This document shows, in pieces, positions 35,027-47,339 of a stretch of 64,000 nt of DNA (its first letter is position 1; each line of letters starts with the position of its first letter). Below the pieces are notes generated by a model. The model saw nothing but the letters and a program-made list of their open reading frames with translations, made no database searches and was not told where the DNA came from. Origin of the DNA: Melioribacteraceae bacterium 4301-Me (lineage in GTDB: Bacteria; Bacteroidota; Ignavibacteria; Ignavibacteriales; Melioribacteraceae); contig JBGORM010000003.1 in NCBI GenBank assembly GCA_041538185.1, positions 1 through 64,000 on the forward strand. Direction: 5' to 3'. Both the position numbers and the translations under genes were made by a program.

Positions 35027-38000
35027 TTAGGAAAGTTTTCCATGACAGTTTTTATATTTTTTACCACTTCCACATGGACATGGGTCGTTTCTTCCTACTT
35101 TTGCTTCCACGCGGACTGGTTGAGGTTTACCTCTACGAACTGCTTCACCATCACTTGGCTGCAAATGTAATCCCATATTAGTAACGTTATCTTTAATGGC
35201 ACTGATGCGTTGAGCTTGAGCTCGTCTTCTTGTTTGAACTTCATCTGGCATTTGAGGAAAGAATTTAAAGACAAAGGAAATAACTTCATTTCGGATTTGT
35301 TCAAGTAAGTTTACAAACAATTTAAATGATTCTGCTTTATATTCAAGGAGTGGGTCCTTTTGTCCATATGCTCTTAGTCCTATTCCTTCTTTGAGGTCAT
35401 CCATTTCTCTTAGGTGTTCTTTCCATTTTTCATCTATAACGCTTAAAACGGCATATCTTTCGAGACGCGCCATTAATTCATGGCCTAACATTTCCTCTTT
35501 TCTCTCATAAAAATCTATCGCAGCGTGCATTATTTTCTCTTTTACGCCGTCTTTCCCAATATCCTGAAAAACTTGAGGCTCAATTCGAAAATCGACTAAT
35601 AGGTGTTGAAGAATTTCATTATGGATAGCTTCAATATTGCCATCATCATAATACTTGTCAACTAAATCTGTAATATACTCATCAAGGTAATCGAGAATCT
35701 CGTCTTTTAATCTTTCGCCTTCAAGGGCTTGCCTTCTTCTTGAGTAAATCACTTCTCTTTGTTGGTTCATTACATTATCAAATTCAAGCAATCTTTTTCT
35801 AATGGCGAAGTTGTTTTCTTCAACCTTTTTTTGGGCTCTTTCTACAGATTTAGTAATAAGCGGATGCTGAATCGCCTCCCCCTCTTGCATTCCCATTCTA
35901 CCCATTACACTAGTTATGCGATCGCTTCCAAATAATCTCATCAGGTCATCTTCGAGGGAAATAAAAAACTTAGATGTGCCTGGGTCACCTTGGCGGCCAG
36001 CACGACCTCTTAATTGTCTATCGATTCGTCGCGATTCGTGGCGTTCTGTACCGAGTATATACAAACCACCTTTTTCTTTTACACCTGCACCAAGTTTAAT
36101 ATCGGTACCTCTGCCAGCCATGTTGGTTGCTATTGTTACTGCTCCTGGTTGACCTGCATATGCAATTATTTCTGCTTCTCTCTGATGCTGTTTAGCATTA
36201 AGCACGTTATGTGGTATTCCCTGCCTTTTGAGCATTCTGCTTAATGTTTCAGAAACTTCTACACTTGTAGTACCAACTAAAACTGGTCTTCTTTGCTCTC
36301 TTAATTCTTTAATCTTTTCTATTATTGCGTTGTACTTTTCTCTTTTAGTTCGGTAAATTGCATCGTCTTCGTCAATTCTTGCTACTGGTTTATTGGTCGG
36401 TATTACAACAACTTCTAATTTATATATTTCATAAAATTCTGACTCTTCAGTTTCTGCTGTGCCAGTCATTCCTGCCAGTTTTTTATAAAGCCGAAAATAA
36501 TTTTGCAGTGTTATTGTAGCTAATGTTTGAGTATCCCTTTCTACTTTAACTGATTCCTTAGCCTCAATAGCCTGATGAAGTCCATCTGAGTATCTTCTTC
36601 CGGGCAGAATACGTCCAGTGAATTCATCTACTATTGCAATTTTGCCATCTTCTGTTACTACATATTCTACATCTTTTTCAAATAATGTGTAGGCTTTCAA
36701 TAATTGATTTATTGTGTGAATCCTATCTGATCTTTCACTATAAATGTGGTAAAGTTCATCTTTCTTTTTAATTTTTTCTTCGGGTGTGAGAGATTCATCA
36801 TTTTCGATTTTACTAATTTCTAAGCCAAGGTCTGGCAGTACAAAAAATTCCTTACCTTCGGGTGTTCCTAAGGCAAGTTCTTCTCTTCCTTTTTCGGTTA
36901 TATCGATTTGATTATTTTTTTCTTCAATTGCATAATAGAGCTCCTCATCGATTTCAGGCATTCGTTTAGCATTTTCTTTAAGGAATTCCAACTCTGTCTG
37001 CTGCATTAATTTTTTATTCTCAGCTTCGCTAAGCAATTTTAGCAATTTTTTATTTTTAGGATGTCCTCTGTGTGCTCTAAAAAGATAAATGCCTGCTAAT
37101 TCTCTGTCTTTACTATTGCCTGAATTCAGTAGTGCTTCAGCCTCGTTGACAATGTTAGCTACAAGATTAGCTTGTTTTCTAAAAAGTCTTTCAACTTTAG
37201 GTTTCATTTCGTCGAATTTATGTTCAGCTACTTCAACTGGTCCAGAAATAATAAGCGGAGTTCGTGCTTCATCAATTAATACTGAGTCGACTTCATCAAC
37301 AATTGCATAATTGTGCCCTCTTTGAACACAATTTTCTTTTGAGATTGCCATATTATCGCGTAAATAGTCAAACCCAAACTCGTTGTTAGTGCCGTAAGTA
37401 ATATCGCAATTGTATTGTTTTATGCGCTCTTGACTGTCCATTGTATTTAATATACAGCCTACGGTAAGTCCATGAAATTTATAAATTTCTCCCATCCATT
37501 CAGAATCTCTTTTGGCAAGGTAGTCGTTGACAGTCACTAAATGCACACCTCTTCCCGTTAAAGCATTCAAATAAATAGGAAGGGCAGCGACAAGAGTTTT
37601 ACCTTCGCCGGTAGCCATCTCTGCAATTTTGCCTTGATGAAGAACTATTCCGCCTATCAATTGGACATCGTAAGGAATCATATCCCATGTAATTTTGTTT
37701 CCAGCAACTTCCCAAGTTTTGCCAACGAGTCTACGACAAGTATCTTTCACAACTGCAAATGCTTCCGGGAGTATTTCATCTAATATTTTATTATACTTTT
37801 CATCTAATTGAGACTCAAGTTCTTCTATCTTATCGTATATCTCATGCTTACTTTCTGCTAAAGTATCTTCTTTTAACTTGGCTTTCAGTTGCTCAATTTG
37901 TGTTCTAAGTTCTTGTGTTTCAGAATTTATTCGATTTTTAAATTCAACAGTTTTTTGTCTAAGTTCATCATCCGTGAGGTCTTTAAGAGTCTCATAAATT

Positions 38001-38089
38001 TCATTTATTTTATCAACGATAGGATATAATTCTTTAAGAGCACGCGTATTTTTATCACCAAAAATCTTTTTTACTACTTTTTCAAACAT
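35027..38089 (-). CDS. secA: Preprotein translocase ATPase SecA
   Basis: The start at 38089 ([16 protein letters not shown]) is chosen over an in-frame start at 38110 because AGGAGA lies seven bases upstream. The protein has about 1020 residues with Walker A ([14 protein letters not shown]), the DEAD-like [14 protein letters not shown], an NBD2 region ([12 protein letters not shown]) and a C-terminal SEC-C zinc motif ([14 protein letters not shown]). An insertion of about 120 residues (around 310-430) before the ATPase continues is common in this group. It drives Sec export, which would include the peptides and lipoproteins of the 5' array. Confidence 0.97.
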   Translation of the reverse strand: MFEKVVKKIFGDKNTRALKELYPIVDKINEIYETLKDLTDDELRQKTVEFKNRINSETQELRTQIEQLKAKLKEDTLAESKHEIYDKIEELESQLDEKYNKILDEILPEAFAVVKDTCRRLVGKTWEVAGNKITWDMIPYDVQLIGGIVLHQGKIAEMATGEGKTLVAALPIYLNALTGRGVHLVTVNDYLAKRDSEWMGEIYKFHGLTVGCILNTMDSQERIKQYNCDITYGTNNEFGFDYLRDNMAISKENCVQRGHNYAIVDEVDSVLIDEARTPLIISGPVEVAEHKFDEMKPKVERLFRKQANLVANIVNEAEALLNSGNSKDRELAGIYLFRAHRGHPKNKKLLKLLSEAENKKLMQQTELEFLKENAKRMPEIDEELYYAIEEKNNQIDITEKGREELALGTPEGKEFFVLPDLGLEISKIENDESLTPEEKIKKKDELYHIYSERSDRIHTINQLLKAYTLFEKDVEYVVTEDGKIAIVDEFTGRILPGRRYSDGLHQAIEAKESVKVERDTQTLATITLQNYFRLYKKLAGMTGTAETEESEFYEIYKLEVVVIPTNKPVARIDEDDAIYRTKREKYNAIIEKIKELREQRRPVLVGTTSVEVSETLSRMLKRQGIPHNVLNAKQHQREAEIIAYAGQPGAVTIATNMAGRGTDIKLGAGVKEKGGLYILGTERHESRRIDRQLRGRAGRQGDPGTSKFFISLEDDLMRLFGSDRITSVMGRMGMQEGEAIQHPLITKSVERAQKKVEENNFAIRKRLLEFDNVMNQQREVIYSRRRQALEGERLKDEILDYLDEYITDLVDKYYDDGNIEAIHNEILQHLLVDFRIEPQVFQDIGKDGVKEKIMHAAIDFYERKEEMLGHELMARLERYAVLSVIDEKWKEHLREMDDLKEGIGLRAYGQKDPLLEYKAESFKLFVNLLEQIRNEVISFVFKFFPQMPDEVQTRRRAQAQRISAIKDNVTNMGLHLQPSDGEAVRRGKPQPVRVEAKVGRNDPCPCGSGKKYKNCHGKLS

Positions 38090-38520
38090 CAAAATCTCCT
38101 TGTTTTTCAAAAATTAAAGTTAAATAAAGGGCTTCTGAAATGCAATGAAACGTATTTTTCCAAGTCCACTCTAAATCCACAGTCCCAACCCAAATTTTTA
38201 ACCAAAAAAATTTACCTTGCATCTGTTGCTAAGGGACATTCCCAATAATTTTTTTTGAGTTATTATAACACGCAGTAAAATATTAGTTTCAGTTTTGATT
38301 TAGTTAGTTGGGAATTTTCAAAAGAAATAAATTTGGCATTGGCTGCCATTATCGTAAGAATGAACCAATTTCTGTTTATTTAAGGTTATCTCTGCTTGCT
38401 GTGAAAAACAAGTTCATGCAAAAGTGATTTTTTATCTTTTGAAATTTGTGAGATAATAATTTTGCTTAAGCTATATAATTCATCAAAAAATATTATTTTT
38501 TATTTACAAACATTTTTTGA
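38090..38520. other. Divergent intergenic region between secA and glnE
   Basis: About 430 AT-rich bases holding the upstream regions of two divergent genes. The only element that can be assigned is the ribosome site of secA. No RNA gene or strong hairpin was found by eye. Confidence 0.5.
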
Positions 38521-41355
38521 ATGACAACAGTAAAACAAATAACAAACTGTAACTTGGAAAAAAGAATAATAGAGTTTTCAAAACAATTTATTGAAAAACT
38601 GATTACTTACACAGAAGGTTTTTTCGATTCTGTAAAATTTGAAAAACTGCTTTCCACATTCGAAAAAGAACTTAATAAGTATTGTTACGATAAAACAACT
38701 GAATCTAATCTCCTCAGAATTTTTAACTCCCTTTTTGACAAAGTATCATTCTTTAATGACTGCATTAATTATCCTCATCATGCAGAAATAGTTTATGCAA
38801 TTGCAGCAAGCAGTAATTATTTAACAGATATTATTGTACGCAACCCAGAATATTTATATCAATTATTTGACCAAAGCTATTTAAACTCACAGTTGGAAGA
38901 AAACTCCTTGTTAAATGAAATAGCAGAAGGACTTGGTAAATACAAATCCCTTGAAGTAAAGTTAAATTTATTAAGACAAGTTAAAAAAAGATATATACTA
39001 CGGATTGGACTTGCAGATATTCTTGGTATAAAAGGCTTGGAAGAAACAATAGCACAACTTTCTATCTTAGCAAAGGCAATCAATAAAATTTTGTTTGATT
39101 TATGTTACACAGAAACTCTAAAAAAATATAAGGTTGAGCTTGACGAAGAAAAATATTGCTTAGTTTCGTTAGGTAAATTAGGTGGCAATGAAATTAATTA
39201 CAGTTCCGATGTTGACCTAATTTTATTCTATGAAGATGATTTTTATCCTAAAATTAGTTTAGCTAAAAGTTACAGTGAAATTTTATCCGAAGCTGCACTT
39301 TTATTTATAAAATCATCAACAGAAATTTCTGAAAGAGGTTATATTTATCGAGTCGATTTTAGATTAAGACCCGACGGAAAGAATTCTCCAATTTGCCAAT
39401 CATTGAGTGATTATCTCAGATACTACGAAACGAGGGGAGAGGATTGGGAGCGTCAAATGCTTATTAAAGCAAATTTTGTCTGCGGCAGTCAAATACTTTT
39501 TGAAAAGTTTAAGAATTACTTAACTCCTTTTATATTTCCGTCAAGTTTTATTGTTTCACCAAAAGAGCAAATAAGAAAACTAAAATATAATATAGAACAG
39601 AACCTTAGTGAAAAGGAAAATGTTAAACTCTTTTCGGGAGGTATTAGAGATATTGAATTTTCTGTCCAATTTCTTCAGTTATTAAACGGTGGTAGAAATC
39701 CCGAGCTGCGTACAGGTAACACATTAAAAGCAGTTAACCTACTAAGCCAGTTAAAATTACTTAGTGATGAAGAAACCAGTCAGCTTACAGGCTCATATAT
39801 TTTCTATAGAAAAATTGAGCATTTTTTACAGTTAATGAATGACACGCAAACGCATACAATACCAAAAAACAAAGAAATACTTTGTAAGCTAATAAATTAT
39901 TTGGGCTTAGCTGATGAAAATGAATTCTATTATTTAGTAGAAAAAAACAGAAAAGAGGTTAAAAAAATTTATGAATCAATCTTAAGTGAAGATAAACTTG
40001 ATTTAGAAAGAATTGATTGGGGAAAAATAAAATTTGCGAATCTAAAAACTGCACTACGGAACTTGAGTTTTTTGCAGACTGGGGTAGGCCTGCTGGAGAA
40101 GAAAGAGTTCGACAGCAGAACAATTGACCTGTTCAACAAAATTTCAAAAACACTTTTTAGATTTCTTGAAAAATCTGTTAACCCAGATAAGACTCTCGAC
40201 AATTTAACAAAAATAATAAGAACAACTACTTTTCCATCGCTATGGTATAATGAAATGACTAATAATACATTTTTTAAAAATGTATTGAAAATTTGCGAGC
40301 GAAACCAAAAGGCAATTGACCTCTTGTTTACTGACAAAAATTTAGGCGAACATATACTAACCCATTTTGTTTTTATAAAAAAAATTGAGAACCACTTTTC
40401 TTATTTAACAATCAGACAGTTGATTTTTATCCTTTCTATACAATATTCAATGAATTTAATTAACCACCGAAAAGTTTCAAAGTATCTTACTGAATTTTTG
40501 AGAATGATAATTATTAACAAATCTTCTGAGCTGAGCCTTAAAGATGAATATTTTATTGCAGGACTTGGAAGTTTTGGAACAGGTGAACTTACTTTCAACT
40601 CCGATATTGATTTAATAATTGTTAATAAAAATGAAGACCTTTTATCCGAAGCCAACAAAGTTTTTCAAAAGTTTTCACAAGATATAAAAATTCAACTATC
40701 CCCCTTTCAAGTTGATTTTCGTTTGAGACCAGAAGGTAAAAGTAGTTATATCGTGTGGGACATAAACAATTACATTGATTATATAAATAAGCGAGCGAGA
40801 GTATGGGAGTTTCAAGCATTATCAAAAATTAAGTTTATTTGTGGTAACAAACGTCTTTATAATAAGTTTATTAAATATATAAACGAAAAAGTTAGAGAAA
40901 TTCCAGTGGATATTCTTTCAAAAGAAATAAAAGAAATGCATGAAAGAGCTGAGAGTAATTTTCAATCAGTACTAAAATCTTCTTTTAACTTGAAAAAGGG
41001 GCGGGGTGGTTTGTTAACAATCGACTTTATCCTGTCTTTCCTATTACTAAAAACACATCATAACTTGAACAAAAGTTTTGGCCTAAGTACTGTAAAACGA
41101 ATTCGACTATTTACTAAAGAATTGCCATACGAAGCAGGAAGTAAAATCTTACTTAGTAATTTTAATTTATTTAAGAACATTCTACTTGCAAACCAAAATT
41201 TGTTTAACAGCAGCTCACAAAATATTCCAGCCGATAAGCTACAAAAGAAAGAGTTGTATAGTTTCCTTCATTTCAAAAATGAAAATGAATTTGAGGAGGC
41301 ATTAAACAAAGCGATAAAAACTACAATGGATATATTTGCGCAGGTAGTTAAGTAA
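38521..41355 (+). CDS. glnE: Glutamine synthetase adenylyltransferase-type protein
   Basis: The 944-residue product has two nucleotidyltransferase domains in tandem, as in GlnE. The first shows SLGKLGGNEINYSSDVDLI (about residues 217-235) followed by YRVDFRLRPDGK, and the second GLGSFGTGELTFNSDIDLI (about 681-699) followed by VDFRLRPEGKSS. Each is followed by a helical domain. GlnE adds and removes AMP on glutamine synthetase under P-II control. The length fits the family. It is monocistronic and starts with ATG at 38521. Confidence 0.9.
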   Translation: MTTVKQITNCNLEKRIIEFSKQFIEKLITYTEGFFDSVKFEKLLSTFEKELNKYCYDKTTESNLLRIFNSLFDKVSFFNDCINYPHHAEIVYAIAASSNYLTDIIVRNPEYLYQLFDQSYLNSQLEENSLLNEIAEGLGKYKSLEVKLNLLRQVKKRYILRIGLADILGIKGLEETIAQLSILAKAINKILFDLCYTETLKKYKVELDEEKYCLVSLGKLGGNEINYSSDVDLILFYEDDFYPKISLAKSYSEILSEAALLFIKSSTEISERGYIYRVDFRLRPDGKNSPICQSLSDYLRYYETRGEDWERQMLIKANFVCGSQILFEKFKNYLTPFIFPSSFIVSPKEQIRKLKYNIEQNLSEKENVKLFSGGIRDIEFSVQFLQLLNGGRNPELRTGNTLKAVNLLSQLKLLSDEETSQLTGSYIFYRKIEHFLQLMNDTQTHTIPKNKEILCKLINYLGLADENEFYYLVEKNRKEVKKIYESILSEDKLDLERIDWGKIKFANLKTALRNLSFLQTGVGLLEKKEFDSRTIDLFNKISKTLFRFLEKSVNPDKTLDNLTKIIRTTTFPSLWYNEMTNNTFFKNVLKICERNQKAIDLLFTDKNLGEHILTHFVFIKKIENHFSYLTIRQLIFILSIQYSMNLINHRKVSKYLTEFLRMIIINKSSELSLKDEYFIAGLGSFGTGELTFNSDIDLIIVNKNEDLLSEANKVFQKFSQDIKIQLSPFQVDFRLRPEGKSSYIVWDINNYIDYINKRARVWEFQALSKIKFICGNKRLYNKFIKYINEKVREIPVDILSKEIKEMHERAESNFQSVLKSSFNLKKGRGGLLTIDFILSFLLLKTHHNLNKSFGLSTVKRIRLFTKELPYEAGSKILLSNFNLFKNILLANQNLFNSSSQNIPADKLQKKELYSFLHFKNENEFEEALNKAIKTTMDIFAQVVK

Positions 41356-41431
41356 ATCCGCAAAAATTATGACTGATGTTTCTGTATAAAATAATGAGTT
41401 ACAACAATTTATTGCTTAGCCGCTGAATTTA

Positions 41432-42556
41432 TTATTGTTTTTCATTTTGTTTAGGGTAATAGCTTAAAATATCTTGTTTTTTGTCTTTGCTTAATTCACT
41501 TTCTGTCATAAAAGAACGAAGTATAACATCTACCTGTTGAATTAGAGATTTTTTGTAATACTTAGGTGCATAAATTGAACCGTCAAGCATATATATTCTT
41601 TTAGTCTTAGTATCATAAAAAACATAATTGACAAAAGGTCCCCCCATACTTTTATCATCCATTCTCCACAGACCTTGAGTCATAAGAGCATATCTGCCAA
41701 GAAAATTTACTTCTTTTGTAGTTATGTAATCGTCTGAAATTTCTACATAGCTTTTATTATCGCTTGTTCGGTAGAATTTTTTTGTCAATCGATTACGTAT
41801 AGCGTAAACTGAATCTCGATTAAGGTCTTCTGGCGATGCATTATCTTTCCAGTAAATAAAAATCCATCTTTCCATATCTGAACCCGGTGCTCTGCGCAAC
41901 CAGACAAAATGGTCGTTAGGAACATTTAATGCCAACAAATAGTCAGCTTGTACGTATATCATCCAGCCATAATCTTTAAGAAATTTTGCTTCAATGTCTT
42001 TCTTTTCGTATCTGGGGTTGTATAAACTTTTAAAAAGTCGATCATCAGATTCTTTTTGGAAATAGTGGAGTAAATTTTCGCTTTGCTTTAAAATACTCTG
42101 ATTTAATTTTTCTAATGTAGGAGCTGTTAAGAACATAACTAACTGGCCGTCAGCCCATAAGTTATATTTATTTATAACAGTGACTGAATCTTCATTAACA
42201 AGTTGTTTAACCTTTGGATCTAAGATCGAATTAATGTACTTAGAAGTTTGGGAGTTAGAATTTAGAGGAGCAATTATTATTATGTTTTTAAAAACTTTCA
42301 GGTTGTCAAGTTCAGATAAATTTTTTCTTTTCAAATTGAACAATATTTCAGGTTGTGGAGTATAAATCACCTTGCTAAATACAGTCAGCAATGAACCTTC
42401 AAGGTCATAATATTCTGATGAATCAGCAATCACGTAAATATCATCTTCGCTTCCAACGGCAGGCTTTTTTTCGTTGCATGCAGAAAATAAAAGGAGAGTT
42501 AGTGCAACTATCAAAAGAAAAGTGAAAGTGTGAGCTTCTAGTAATTTTATTTTCAT
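41432..42556 (-). CDS. DUF4837 family lipoprotein
   Basis: The 374-residue product has a lipoprotein signal (LTLLLFSAC) and the DUF4837 features LNVPNDHFVWLRRAPGSDMERWIFIYW, the GRYALMTQGLWRMDDKSMGGPF block (about residues 290-310) and a C-terminal LDGSIYAPKYYK. The family is found in Bacteroidota and relatives; its function is unknown. It is the last gene of a minus-strand run that begins at tilS. Confidence 0.85.
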   Translation of the reverse strand: MKIKLLEAHTFTFLLIVALTLLLFSACNEKKPAVGSEDDIYVIADSSEYYDLEGSLLTVFSKVIYTPQPEILFNLKRKNLSELDNLKVFKNIIIIAPLNSNSQTSKYINSILDPKVKQLVNEDSVTVINKYNLWADGQLVMFLTAPTLEKLNQSILKQSENLLHYFQKESDDRLFKSLYNPRYEKKDIEAKFLKDYGWMIYVQADYLLALNVPNDHFVWLRRAPGSDMERWIFIYWKDNASPEDLNRDSVYAIRNRLTKKFYRTSDNKSYVEISDDYITTKEVNFLGRYALMTQGLWRMDDKSMGGPFVNYVFYDTKTKRIYMLDGSIYAPKYYKKSLIQQVDVILRSFMTESELSKDKKQDILSYYPKQNEKQ

Positions 42557-42611
42557 ACTGACCCGGTTAAATTTTATGAGTTATACAAAAAATGCCTTTT
42601 ATTGTTTCAAA

Positions 42612-43289
42612 TTAGTTTGGCACGTTTAAAAGTACTAAGGGTAAATTAGGAAAAAGAATTGTGTATAAAATCCACATTGAAATTGCGACGCTAATCGGGA
42701 TAGTTAAATTATCGTCTGCCCAGCCAAAGCTTATATTTTCGACAATGGCGCCTATTGCTACAGCAATAAAACCAATTAGATATTCTAAGGGACTCCCATT
42801 GATTTTTGGAGTAAATAAGATAACAATACTGGAAAAAAAGAAAAAAGCAGCTGTACCCTCAAGACTTTTACTAAGAAATTTAGTACGTCCGAATCTTCTA
42901 CCAACTAAAGCAGCGGACAAATCACCAATAATTAGTACAGCGAAAGCAGTAATTGCTAAAGGTTTTGGGAAAAGTAAAATTACAAGAACAGCTGAGATAA
43001 GCACGTAAGTAGCGCCATTTAAGTTCTTTTTAGTATTATCCTTTTCATGTTTACGCAGCATGAATCCAAAGACCTTATAAAAAAATTCGCTAAAGGCGCT
43101 GTTAAAATATCGGGCAAGGTCTATGATTAAAGATAGAAATGCAAGGGGAACCAAAATGCTGAGTGCTAATTGTTTACTAATGAAATAATAAACAATTGGA
43201 ATAGACAACGAACAAAGATGAATAGCTTTTCTTAAAATCTCACTTTTATAGTCAATATGGCCATTATCAATTGCTGGTATCTTTCGCAT
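42612..43289 (-). CDS. Dolichol/phytol-kinase-like membrane protein (DGK1/SEC59 type)
   Basis: The protein has about six or seven membrane segments after a short basic N-terminus ([20 protein letters not shown]). The family motif [17 protein letters not shown] followed by [10 protein letters not shown] is typical of CTP-dependent polyprenol/phytol/diacylglycerol kinases related to CdsA. The ATG at 43289 is preferred; a TTG at 43331 would overlap ftsH by 65 bases instead of 23. It would phosphorylate a lipid alcohol at the membrane; the substrate is not assignable. Confidence 0.78.
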   Translation of the reverse strand: MRKIPAIDNGHIDYKSEILRKAIHLCSLSIPIVYYFISKQLALSILVPLAFLSLIIDLARYFNSAFSEFFYKVFGFMLRKHEKDNTKKNLNGATYVLISAVLVILLFPKPLAITAFAVLIIGDLSAALVGRRFGRTKFLSKSLEGTAAFFFFSSIVILFTPKINGSPLEYLIGFIAVAIGAIVENISFGWADDNLTIPISVAISMWILYTILFPNLPLVLLNVPN

Positions 43290-45363
43290 TATTTGTCTGT
43301 TTTTCAGATTCTCTCTTTTTTTTCTCTTCAATTAATTTTTGAACATGCTCAGGAATTTCTTTTTCATCTGACTTTGAACCATTTCTCTTCACAGGCGGCA
43401 ATTCTTCGCCTTTAATTATTTTTTCTATCTCTTCAGAATCGAGTATTTCTCTTTCTAACAATTCTTTAGACAGCTTATGTAATAAATCTATATTATTTTT
43501 TAGTATATTTTCAGCACGCTCCATGCATGTAACAACTATTTTTTTAATTTCACTATCTATTTCTTGAGCAGTTTTTTCGCTGAAGTCTTTATGTTTAGTA
43601 ATTTCTCTGCCCAAGAAAATTTCTTCCTCTTTAGCGCCGTAAGCTAATGGTCCAAGTTTTTCACTCATACCCCATTCACATACCATTTTTCGGGCGATAT
43701 TGGTAGCTTTTTCAATATCATTACCTGCACCGGTAGTATATCTGTTAAAAACTATTTTTTCAGCAGCTCTGCCGCCGAGTGCATAAGTTATCATAGCTTC
43801 CAAATACTCTTTGGAATAAGTGTGTTTTTCATCCACAGGCAGGTAAGTGGTAACTCCAAGTGCGCGTCCACGAGGAATTATTGTAACCTTATGAACAGGG
43901 TCCGCTTCTGGAATCATTCTTGCTACGAGTACGTGTCCAATTTCATGATAGGCAGTTACCTTTTTTTCTTCTTCAGAAATAATAAGGCTCTTTCTCTCCA
44001 TGCCCATCATTACTTTATCTTTAGCTTCTTCGAAATCGTCCATACTAACTTTCTTTTTATTTTTCCGTGCAGCAAGTAAAGCTGCTTCGTTGACCATATT
44101 TGCAATTTCGGCACCAGCTAAACCCGGTGTTCCTTTAGCTAGTACTTCCAAATCAACATCTGAATCTAAAGGTATTCTTCTTGTATGTACTTTAAGGATT
44201 CCTTCACGTCCTTTAACATCGGGTCTATCAACAACTACTTGGCGATCGAATCTTCCGGGTCTTAATAATGCGGGGTCTAAAACATCGGGTCTATTTGTTG
44301 CAGCGATAATGATAACGCCGCTATTTTGCTCGAAGCCGTCCATTTCTACCAGAAGTTGATTTAGGGTTTGTTCGCGTTCGTCATGGCCGCCTCCTAATCC
44401 AGCGCCTCTATGTCTGCCAACAGCATCAATTTCATCAATAAAAATTATACATGGTGCATTTTTTTTACCTTGTTCAAATAAGTCACGTACACGGCTTGCG
44501 CCAACTCCAACAAACATTTCAACGAAATCCGCACCACTTATGGAAAAGAATGGTACTCCTGCCTCGCCGGCTACAGCTCTTGCAAGTAAAGTTTTTCCAG
44601 TTCCCGGAGGTCCTAATAGCAAAACTCCGCGTGGGATTTTACCTCCTAATCTTTGAAATTTACTTGGCTCTTTTAAGAACTCAATAATTTCTTCTAATTC
44701 TTGTTTAGCTTCATCAGCACCAGCAACATCCTTAAAAGTTACTTTAACAGCAGATTCGGAAATTAATTTTGCTCTACTTTTTCCAAAATTAAAAATGCCT
44801 TTAGTTCCACCGGCTCCAGCTTGCATCCTTCTCATAAAAAGAATCCATACGCCAAAAATTATAATCCAAGGTAACAATCCAATAAGAACAGTAAACCATT
44901 CATTAGATTCTTTTATGAAGGTATATTTAATTTGTTTTTCATTCCATATTTTAACTTGGTCTTGTATTATTGGGTCAACTAATGTAACCGATATGATTTT
45001 TACTGGGGTTAAAGTGCCATGAATATTTATGTTCTCTCTTTCTTTAAGAGTGCCTTCAAATCGATAATCATTAACATCTGTTTTATATATCTTAGCTTCA
45101 CTTATTTTGTTTTCATTTAGGAGATTTTGATACACATCGTATGTTACTTCAACTGCACTGTTAGAGCTTGACTTCATAAATTGCATTACAATTACAGCTG
45201 CAACAATTACTGCGCCCCAGCTAAAGACGGTTCTAATAATTTTACCCCAATCAAAATCACCATCCGGCTTTTGAGGAGAATTAGACCCTTTTTTATTTGC
45301 CTTTGGATTATTGCCGTTGTTAGCATTGTTTGCCATATACCATTTATTTAGCTTTAAGTTCAT
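43267..45363 (-). CDS. ftsH: ATP-dependent zinc metalloprotease FtsH
   Basis: The 698-residue protein has two membrane segments (about 45-65 and 160-178) around a periplasmic domain, the AAA module with Walker A GPPGTGKT, Walker [11 protein letters not shown] and the second region of homology ([18 protein letters not shown]), and the protease motif HEIGH. It degrades membrane and short-lived proteins. ATG at 45363 has AAGGA ten bases upstream; an in-frame ATG at 45336 ([10 protein letters not shown]) is a possible alternative. It lies in a tilS-hpt-ftsH order, as in many bacteria. Confidence 0.96.
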   Translation of the reverse strand: MNLKLNKWYMANNANNGNNPKANKKGSNSPQKPDGDFDWGKIIRTVFSWGAVIVAAVIVMQFMKSSSNSAVEVTYDVYQNLLNENKISEAKIYKTDVNDYRFEGTLKERENINIHGTLTPVKIISVTLVDPIIQDQVKIWNEKQIKYTFIKESNEWFTVLIGLLPWIIIFGVWILFMRRMQAGAGGTKGIFNFGKSRAKLISESAVKVTFKDVAGADEAKQELEEIIEFLKEPSKFQRLGGKIPRGVLLLGPPGTGKTLLARAVAGEAGVPFFSISGADFVEMFVGVGASRVRDLFEQGKKNAPCIIFIDEIDAVGRHRGAGLGGGHDEREQTLNQLLVEMDGFEQNSGVIIIAATNRPDVLDPALLRPGRFDRQVVVDRPDVKGREGILKVHTRRIPLDSDVDLEVLAKGTPGLAGAEIANMVNEAALLAARKNKKKVSMDDFEEAKDKVMMGMERKSLIISEEEKKVTAYHEIGHVLVARMIPEADPVHKVTIIPRGRALGVTTYLPVDEKHTYSKEYLEAMITYALGGRAAEKIVFNRYTTGAGNDIEKATNIARKMVCEWGMSEKLGPLAYGAKEEEIFLGREITKHKDFSEKTAQEIDSEIKKIVVTCMERAENILKNNIDLLHKLSKELLEREILDSEEIEKIIKGEELPPVKRNGSKSDEKEIPEHVQKLIEEKKKRESEKQTNNAKDTSN

Positions 45364-45377
45364 CTAATAATTTTCCT

Positions 45378-45938
45378 TTATTCACTTAATACATAAATTG
45401 ATCTTAAATTCCGATATTTTTGAGCGTAATCAAGTCCATAGCCGATTACAAATTTATTTGGAATCTTAAAACCAATATAATCAATTTTAACATCATATTT
45501 TAGACTATCAGGTTTAAGAAGTAAAGTAACCACTTTCATGCTTGCTGGTTTATGTTCCATAATTAATTCTTCAATATATTTTATTGATAAACCAGTGTCT
45601 ACGATATCCTCAACAATTATAATGTGTCTATCTCTAATATCTGCGTTTAATTCTTTAACTAGTCTTACACGTCCGGATGAAATTTTTTCATCTCCATAAC
45701 TAGAAAGTTTAAAAAAATCGATTTCACAATTAATATTTATATTTTTCATTAAATCTGACATAAAAATGAAAGAACCGTTCAATACTCCTATAAATATAGG
45801 AAGTTTTGAGCGATATTCATTAGAGATTTCTTTTCCTAATTCAGCATTTCTCTTTTGGATTTCTTCTTCGCTTAGAAAGGGTATAAATTTCTCATCACCA
45901 ATCCATAATTCTTTTTCATTGTTATTTACGCTGTCCAT
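45378..45938 (-). CDS. hpt: Hypoxanthine phosphoribosyltransferase
   Basis: The 186-residue protein has the PRPP-binding signature HIIIVEDIVDTGLSI (about residues 108-122), the PIFIGVLNGSFIFMSDLM loop and the C-terminal IGYGLDYAQKYRNLRSIYVL. It salvages hypoxanthine and guanine to IMP and GMP. Its start overlaps the end of tilS by 13 bases, and ftsH follows after 14 bases. Confidence 0.93.
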   Translation of the reverse strand: MDSVNNNEKELWIGDEKFIPFLSEEEIQKRNAELGKEISNEYRSKLPIFIGVLNGSFIFMSDLMKNININCEIDFFKLSSYGDEKISSGRVRLVKELNADIRDRHIIIVEDIVDTGLSIKYIEELIMEHKPASMKVVTLLLKPDSLKYDVKIDYIGFKIPNKFVIGYGLDYAQKYRNLRSIYVLSE

Positions 45939-47287
45939 AGTTTTATTATCTTTTTAGTTTTTGAATCAATCTTGTACCTATCGTCTATTCTTAAACCAAC
46001 CACCCATACTATGTTGTTCCTATTAACAAGCACAGGCCATGTTTTTTTTTCTTTTGCAGGGATTTTTTGTTCGTTAAGAAAGTCAGATACTTTTTTAAGA
46101 TTTTTCATTCCTAATGGAATGAATTTATCTCCCGCCTTCCAACAGCGCAAAACAAAATTTTCTTCAATTTTATCGCCCGAAATAAACTCTACTTTACCGT
46201 TAGAAGAAAAATCACCATTAAAATTTTTAGTTTCTTCTAAATGGATTTCTTTGCCATTAAAATTAACAGATTGTCCTATTTTTAATATTTGTTGCTGCTT
46301 ATCTTTTTCTTGATTCTTATAGATTAAAATTTTATCTCTTTCTCTAAGGGCTATATAGTTGTTGCTCAAATTAATTTTTTTGCCTGTTTGTTTTTCAATT
46401 AAAGAAATTAATGCAACATGAACTTTGTATGAGAATTCTATTTTTAGTTTTTCTGTAAAAATTTTTTTTAGAATTTGGCCCAAGTGTTCTTTATCAATCT
46501 CATCCAATATTTTTAAGTAAATCGAAATTTCATTCTTTTTTATAACGATAAATTTATCAATTATTCTTTGAACGAGTGTTTCAAAAAGTTTAAGGTTTTC
46601 TTCTACTATTTTACTGCTTCTGAATAATGCACTTTCAAATGAGCTATTAATTTTGCTTTTAATTAATGGAACGATATTATTTCTGATAAAATTTCTTTTG
46701 TAGTCGTCCGTGATATTTGTACTGTCTATTCTATAATTAATTTTATGTTTGTCCAAATACTGGATAATTTCCTTTTTGCTTAAGCATAAGACTGGTCTAA
46801 TTATATTTTCTCTTTTAATAGGAATACCAGCAATTCCGTTTATACCTGTGCCAGAAAATAAATTTAATAGGATAGTTTCAGCATTGTCATCGAGATTATG
46901 AGCGGTAAGAATTTTATTAAAGCCGTGTTTATCAGCATACTTTTGCAGGCTATCGTAACGTAATTTTCTTGCGGCTTGCTCAACAGATATTTTGTTTTTC
47001 TTTGCGTAAGCGCGAACGTTAACTTTAACAGATGAAAATTGTATAGATAAATCACTGCAAATTTTTTTGCAAAATTCCTCGTCGTTATCAGCCTCTTTCC
47101 CTCTCAATTTATGATTAACATGAAAAGCGGCAAGCTTTACATTAAATTTTTTTTTGTACTTGTTTAGGAAAAAAAGTGAAAAAATAGAATCTGGTCCGCC
47201 GCTAAGTGCAATCAAAATTGAATCACCCTTTTCTATTAGGCAATTATCATCAATAAACTTTAATACTTTTTGTTCTATAGACTTCAT
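45926..47287 (-). CDS. tilS: tRNA(Ile)-lysidine synthase
   Basis: About 453 residues. The PP-loop motif ILIALSGGPDSIFSL is at residues 24-38, and KILTAHNLDDNAETILLNLF follows. The C-terminal part (about 360-450) has the TilS C-terminal fold (LRCWKAGDKFIPLGMKNLKKV...). It converts C34 of tRNA-Ile(CAU) to lysidine. Two adjacent ATG codons (47290 and 47287) are possible starts; they differ by one residue. Confidence 0.93.
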   Translation of the reverse strand: MKSIEQKVLKFIDDNCLIEKGDSILIALSGGPDSIFSLFFLNKYKKKFNVKLAAFHVNHKLRGKEADNDEEFCKKICSDLSIQFSSVKVNVRAYAKKNKISVEQAARKLRYDSLQKYADKHGFNKILTAHNLDDNAETILLNLFSGTGINGIAGIPIKRENIIRPVLCLSKKEIIQYLDKHKINYRIDSTNITDDYKRNFIRNNIVPLIKSKINSSFESALFRSSKIVEENLKLFETLVQRIIDKFIVIKKNEISIYLKILDEIDKEHLGQILKKIFTEKLKIEFSYKVHVALISLIEKQTGKKINLSNNYIALRERDKILIYKNQEKDKQQQILKIGQSVNFNGKEIHLEETKNFNGDFSSNGKVEFISGDKIEENFVLRCWKAGDKFIPLGMKNLKKVSDFLNEQKIPAKEKKTWPVLVNRNNIVWVVGLRIDDRYKIDSKTKKIIKLWTA

Positions 47288-47339
47288 CAAACATTAATAA
47301 TTTAGAGAATAGAAGATTGCGAAAAATCTATTTATTGAA